Assembly: GCA_905221605.1 (NCBI GenBank)
Contig: CAJNDS010000502.1
Span: forward strand, 479,501 to 543,500
Direction: 5' to 3'
DNA length: 64,000 bases
Source of the DNA: Symbiodinium natans
Taxonomy: Eukaryota > Sar > Dinophyceae > Suessiales > Symbiodiniaceae
This document shows, one piece after another, positions 58,301-61,300 of this stretch. The notes under the pieces are model-generated. The model was not told the origin of the DNA. It worked only from the letters and a program-made list of their open reading frames with translations, and ran no database searches. Position 1 is the first letter of the stretch. Each line of letters opens with the position of its first letter. The translations under genes and the position numbers were made by a program.

Positions 58301-61300
58301 TTGGGGTTTGGGGTTTGGGGTTTGGGGTTTAGGGTTTACGGTTTGGGGTTTGGGGTTTAAACAAAAGAAGAGAATAACACTTAAACCCTGCCAAAACTCA
58401 AGAACTTGGACAGCGAAATTCTTGGAGAGGCCCGGGCCCCTCCTTCGCGAGACGCTCCGCCACTTCTGCACTGTGTGCCCCGGCGTGCAAACCGTGTCTT
58501 CAGGGTTTGGTGTTTGAGCTTTGAGAGGTTTAGATTCGGGGCTTTGGGTTTGGGGGTCTGAGGTTTCAGGTTTGAAGTTTAAGGTTTATATAAGGTTTCG
58601 GGGTTGATGACTTCGGGCTCAAGGTTCGTTTGGGGTTTGGGGAGCATCTTCCCCAATACCCACCTTGTAGAGTCCTTCCCTAACCCTTGCTACCCATAAG
58701 TACCCGTTTGCAGAAGCCTGAAACTGTCCTGACTTTAGTAAACCCCAAGAAGAGAAGTTGAGGAAGAGGAAACAATATCGGGCATTGGGGAGTTAGCCTA
58801 CACCCTAAACCCTAAACCCTAAACCCTAAACCCTAAACCCTAAACCCTAAACCCCTTCGGTGCCACACTGTAGGTAGCGCAGGGTAGTGTAGGGCATGTA
58901 GGGGTTTCGGGCCTTTTCTGCAACCTTGAGGACGGGGCGGCCACCGGACACCCTCGTGGTCTTCCGCGGAGGGGCCAGCGAGGCTTGCCTGAGTTTGGCC
59001 GCTGAACCCTAACCCCCTATGTCCCTAAACCCTAAGCCCTAAACCCACTGTTAGTATGACGACTTGCTACGGACCAGATTGGTTTTGCACGCTCGAAAAC
59101 CCTAAACCCTAAACCCTGGACCCTGGACCCTGAACTCTAAGCACCCATGTCCCAAATCAATCGCTAAGACATCTAGACCGAATTACAATTCTAAACGGGC
59201 CTACTGCCACTCAGCCCGACTCCTGAACCCTAAACCCCATGGCGTGATTGCTGGGTGCCGAACCAAAGTCACCACTGACGCATGAAATTTGAATGAGGTT
59301 TCGGCTTAGAGTTTGCAAGGTTTGGGCTTCGGCTTAGGGCTTAGGACTTCAAGTTCTGAGTTTTGAGGGTTCAGGGGGAAGTTGGGGCGTCGGAACCAGT
59401 GGGCAAGACCCAATGAGTTAGGTTTGGGCCTGTGAGCCTCCCCCCAGCAGTTGAGTTTGGGGTGTAGGGCTAGTCTCGGGACTTCATGGCCAGTTTTTTT
59501 GAGGTTTAGGGTGTATATGAATATGCATGTAGAAATAGTATGTGTATACAGACTTGTATGTTTGTGAATTTATTTTAAGGGGCTGCGCCCATGGGCGGGC
59601 AGCGCACGCAGAAGCCCGGGGCGAGCAGTTTCTAAGCATGTTGAGGCCCCTAAACTCCCTTAAAATCTCTAAGCGTTAAGTTTCTAAGCATTTTCAGGCC
59701 CCTAAACTCCCTTCAAATCTCTAAGCGTTTGAGGCTCCGAGACTCCCTTAACGTTTCTAAGCACTTTATAAGGCCCCTAAACTCCCTTTTTCCTAGCCCC
59801 GGGCTTAGACACGTCGCTTATGCCCGCCCTTTGGGGGGCATCATGCTCCTGATGCCCCCCCGCGGTCCCGCCCCGGGAGCCGCTGATGCTCCTGATGCGC
59901 GCCTGGGGGTCCCGGGCTGGACCCGCTGATGCTCATGATGCGCGCCCTCTGGGGGCCTCCGTGGCGACGCAAAAAACCACGAAAAAAAAAAACCGTTCAC
60001 CGGCGGCACGCGGGGGTCGGCGGCACTGGCGTCCGGCCTAATTCTGCTTCGCAGAAGGCCAGAGGCCAGCAAGGCTATTCCCGGGACGACCCGGGCTAAA
60101 AGGTCCGCATTTGCTCGGTCCTTTGGGGACCTCGCGCTGCCCGATTTAATGGCTACCGCCAGTGCCGCCGACCCCTCAACCTGATGCTCCGCGCAAACCG
60201 GACAAGAACAAGGATGGCAGGCCATCTTTCGACGAATTCGCAGAGGCAGGAGGAGAGTGAGCGGTCTACGGTTTAGGGTTTAGGGTTTCGGGTTTAGGGC
60301 CCAGGGTTTAGGGCTTAACTTAGAGAAGAGAGGGGCATGAGGCCAGGTCATGGGACCATGGGGCCGTGGTGCCATGAGCCATAAGTCAGCACAAAGCCAG
60401 CTCATAGAAGAGAAGGGCATGGAATCAGGGGGCTAGAGTCGTGGGCCATGGGGCCATGAGCCATGGCGGGGTGGGCGGAGCGGGCATGGAGCCATGGGAC
60501 CATGGGGCTATTGGGGCCATGAGCCATGGGCGGGAAGGGCGGGAAGGGCGGGAAGGGCGGGAAGGGCGGGAAGGGCGGACGGGGCAAGCATGCGCTGGGA
60601 CCCTTTTATGGGACCATGCGGAGCGGGGCAGGAAGGGCGGGAAGGGCGGGAAGGGCGGAGGGGGCGGGCATGCACTGGGGGTCAGCTTATCAAAGAAGGG
60701 GCATGGGACCAGGGAGCATGGAGCCATGGGACCATAGGGGGCCATGAGCCATGGCGGGCGGAACGGGCGGGAAGGGGAAGGAACGGCGGAGGGGGCGGGC
60801 ATGCACGGCGTGCCATGAGCCATAAGTCAGCACAAAGCCAGCTCATAGAAGAGAAGGGCATGGAACCAGGGGGCTAGAGCCATGGGACCATGGGGCCATG
60901 GGACCATGAGCCCTTTTATGGACTCTGAGGCGGAGCGGGCGGGAAGGGCGGGAAGGGCAAGTCAGCTGGGGCATGGGACCAGGGAGCATGGAGCCATGGG
61001 ACCATAGGGGGCCATGAGCCATGGCGGGCGGAACGGATGGGAAAAAAGAAACGAGGGGGGGTGGGCACAGGGCCGGGTGGGACCATGGCGCCATGAAACC
61101 ATGAGCCATGGTGGGCGGAGCGGGCGGGAAGGGCGGGAAGGGCGGGAAGGGCGGAGGAGGGGGCGGGCATGGACTGGGGCCCTTTAAGTCAGCTTATCGA
61201 AGAAAGGCGTGGGGCCAGGGGCATGGCGCCAGGGGGCTAGAGCCATGAGACCATGGGGCCATAAGCCATGGCAGGGGGCGAACGGGCCCTTTTATGGGAC

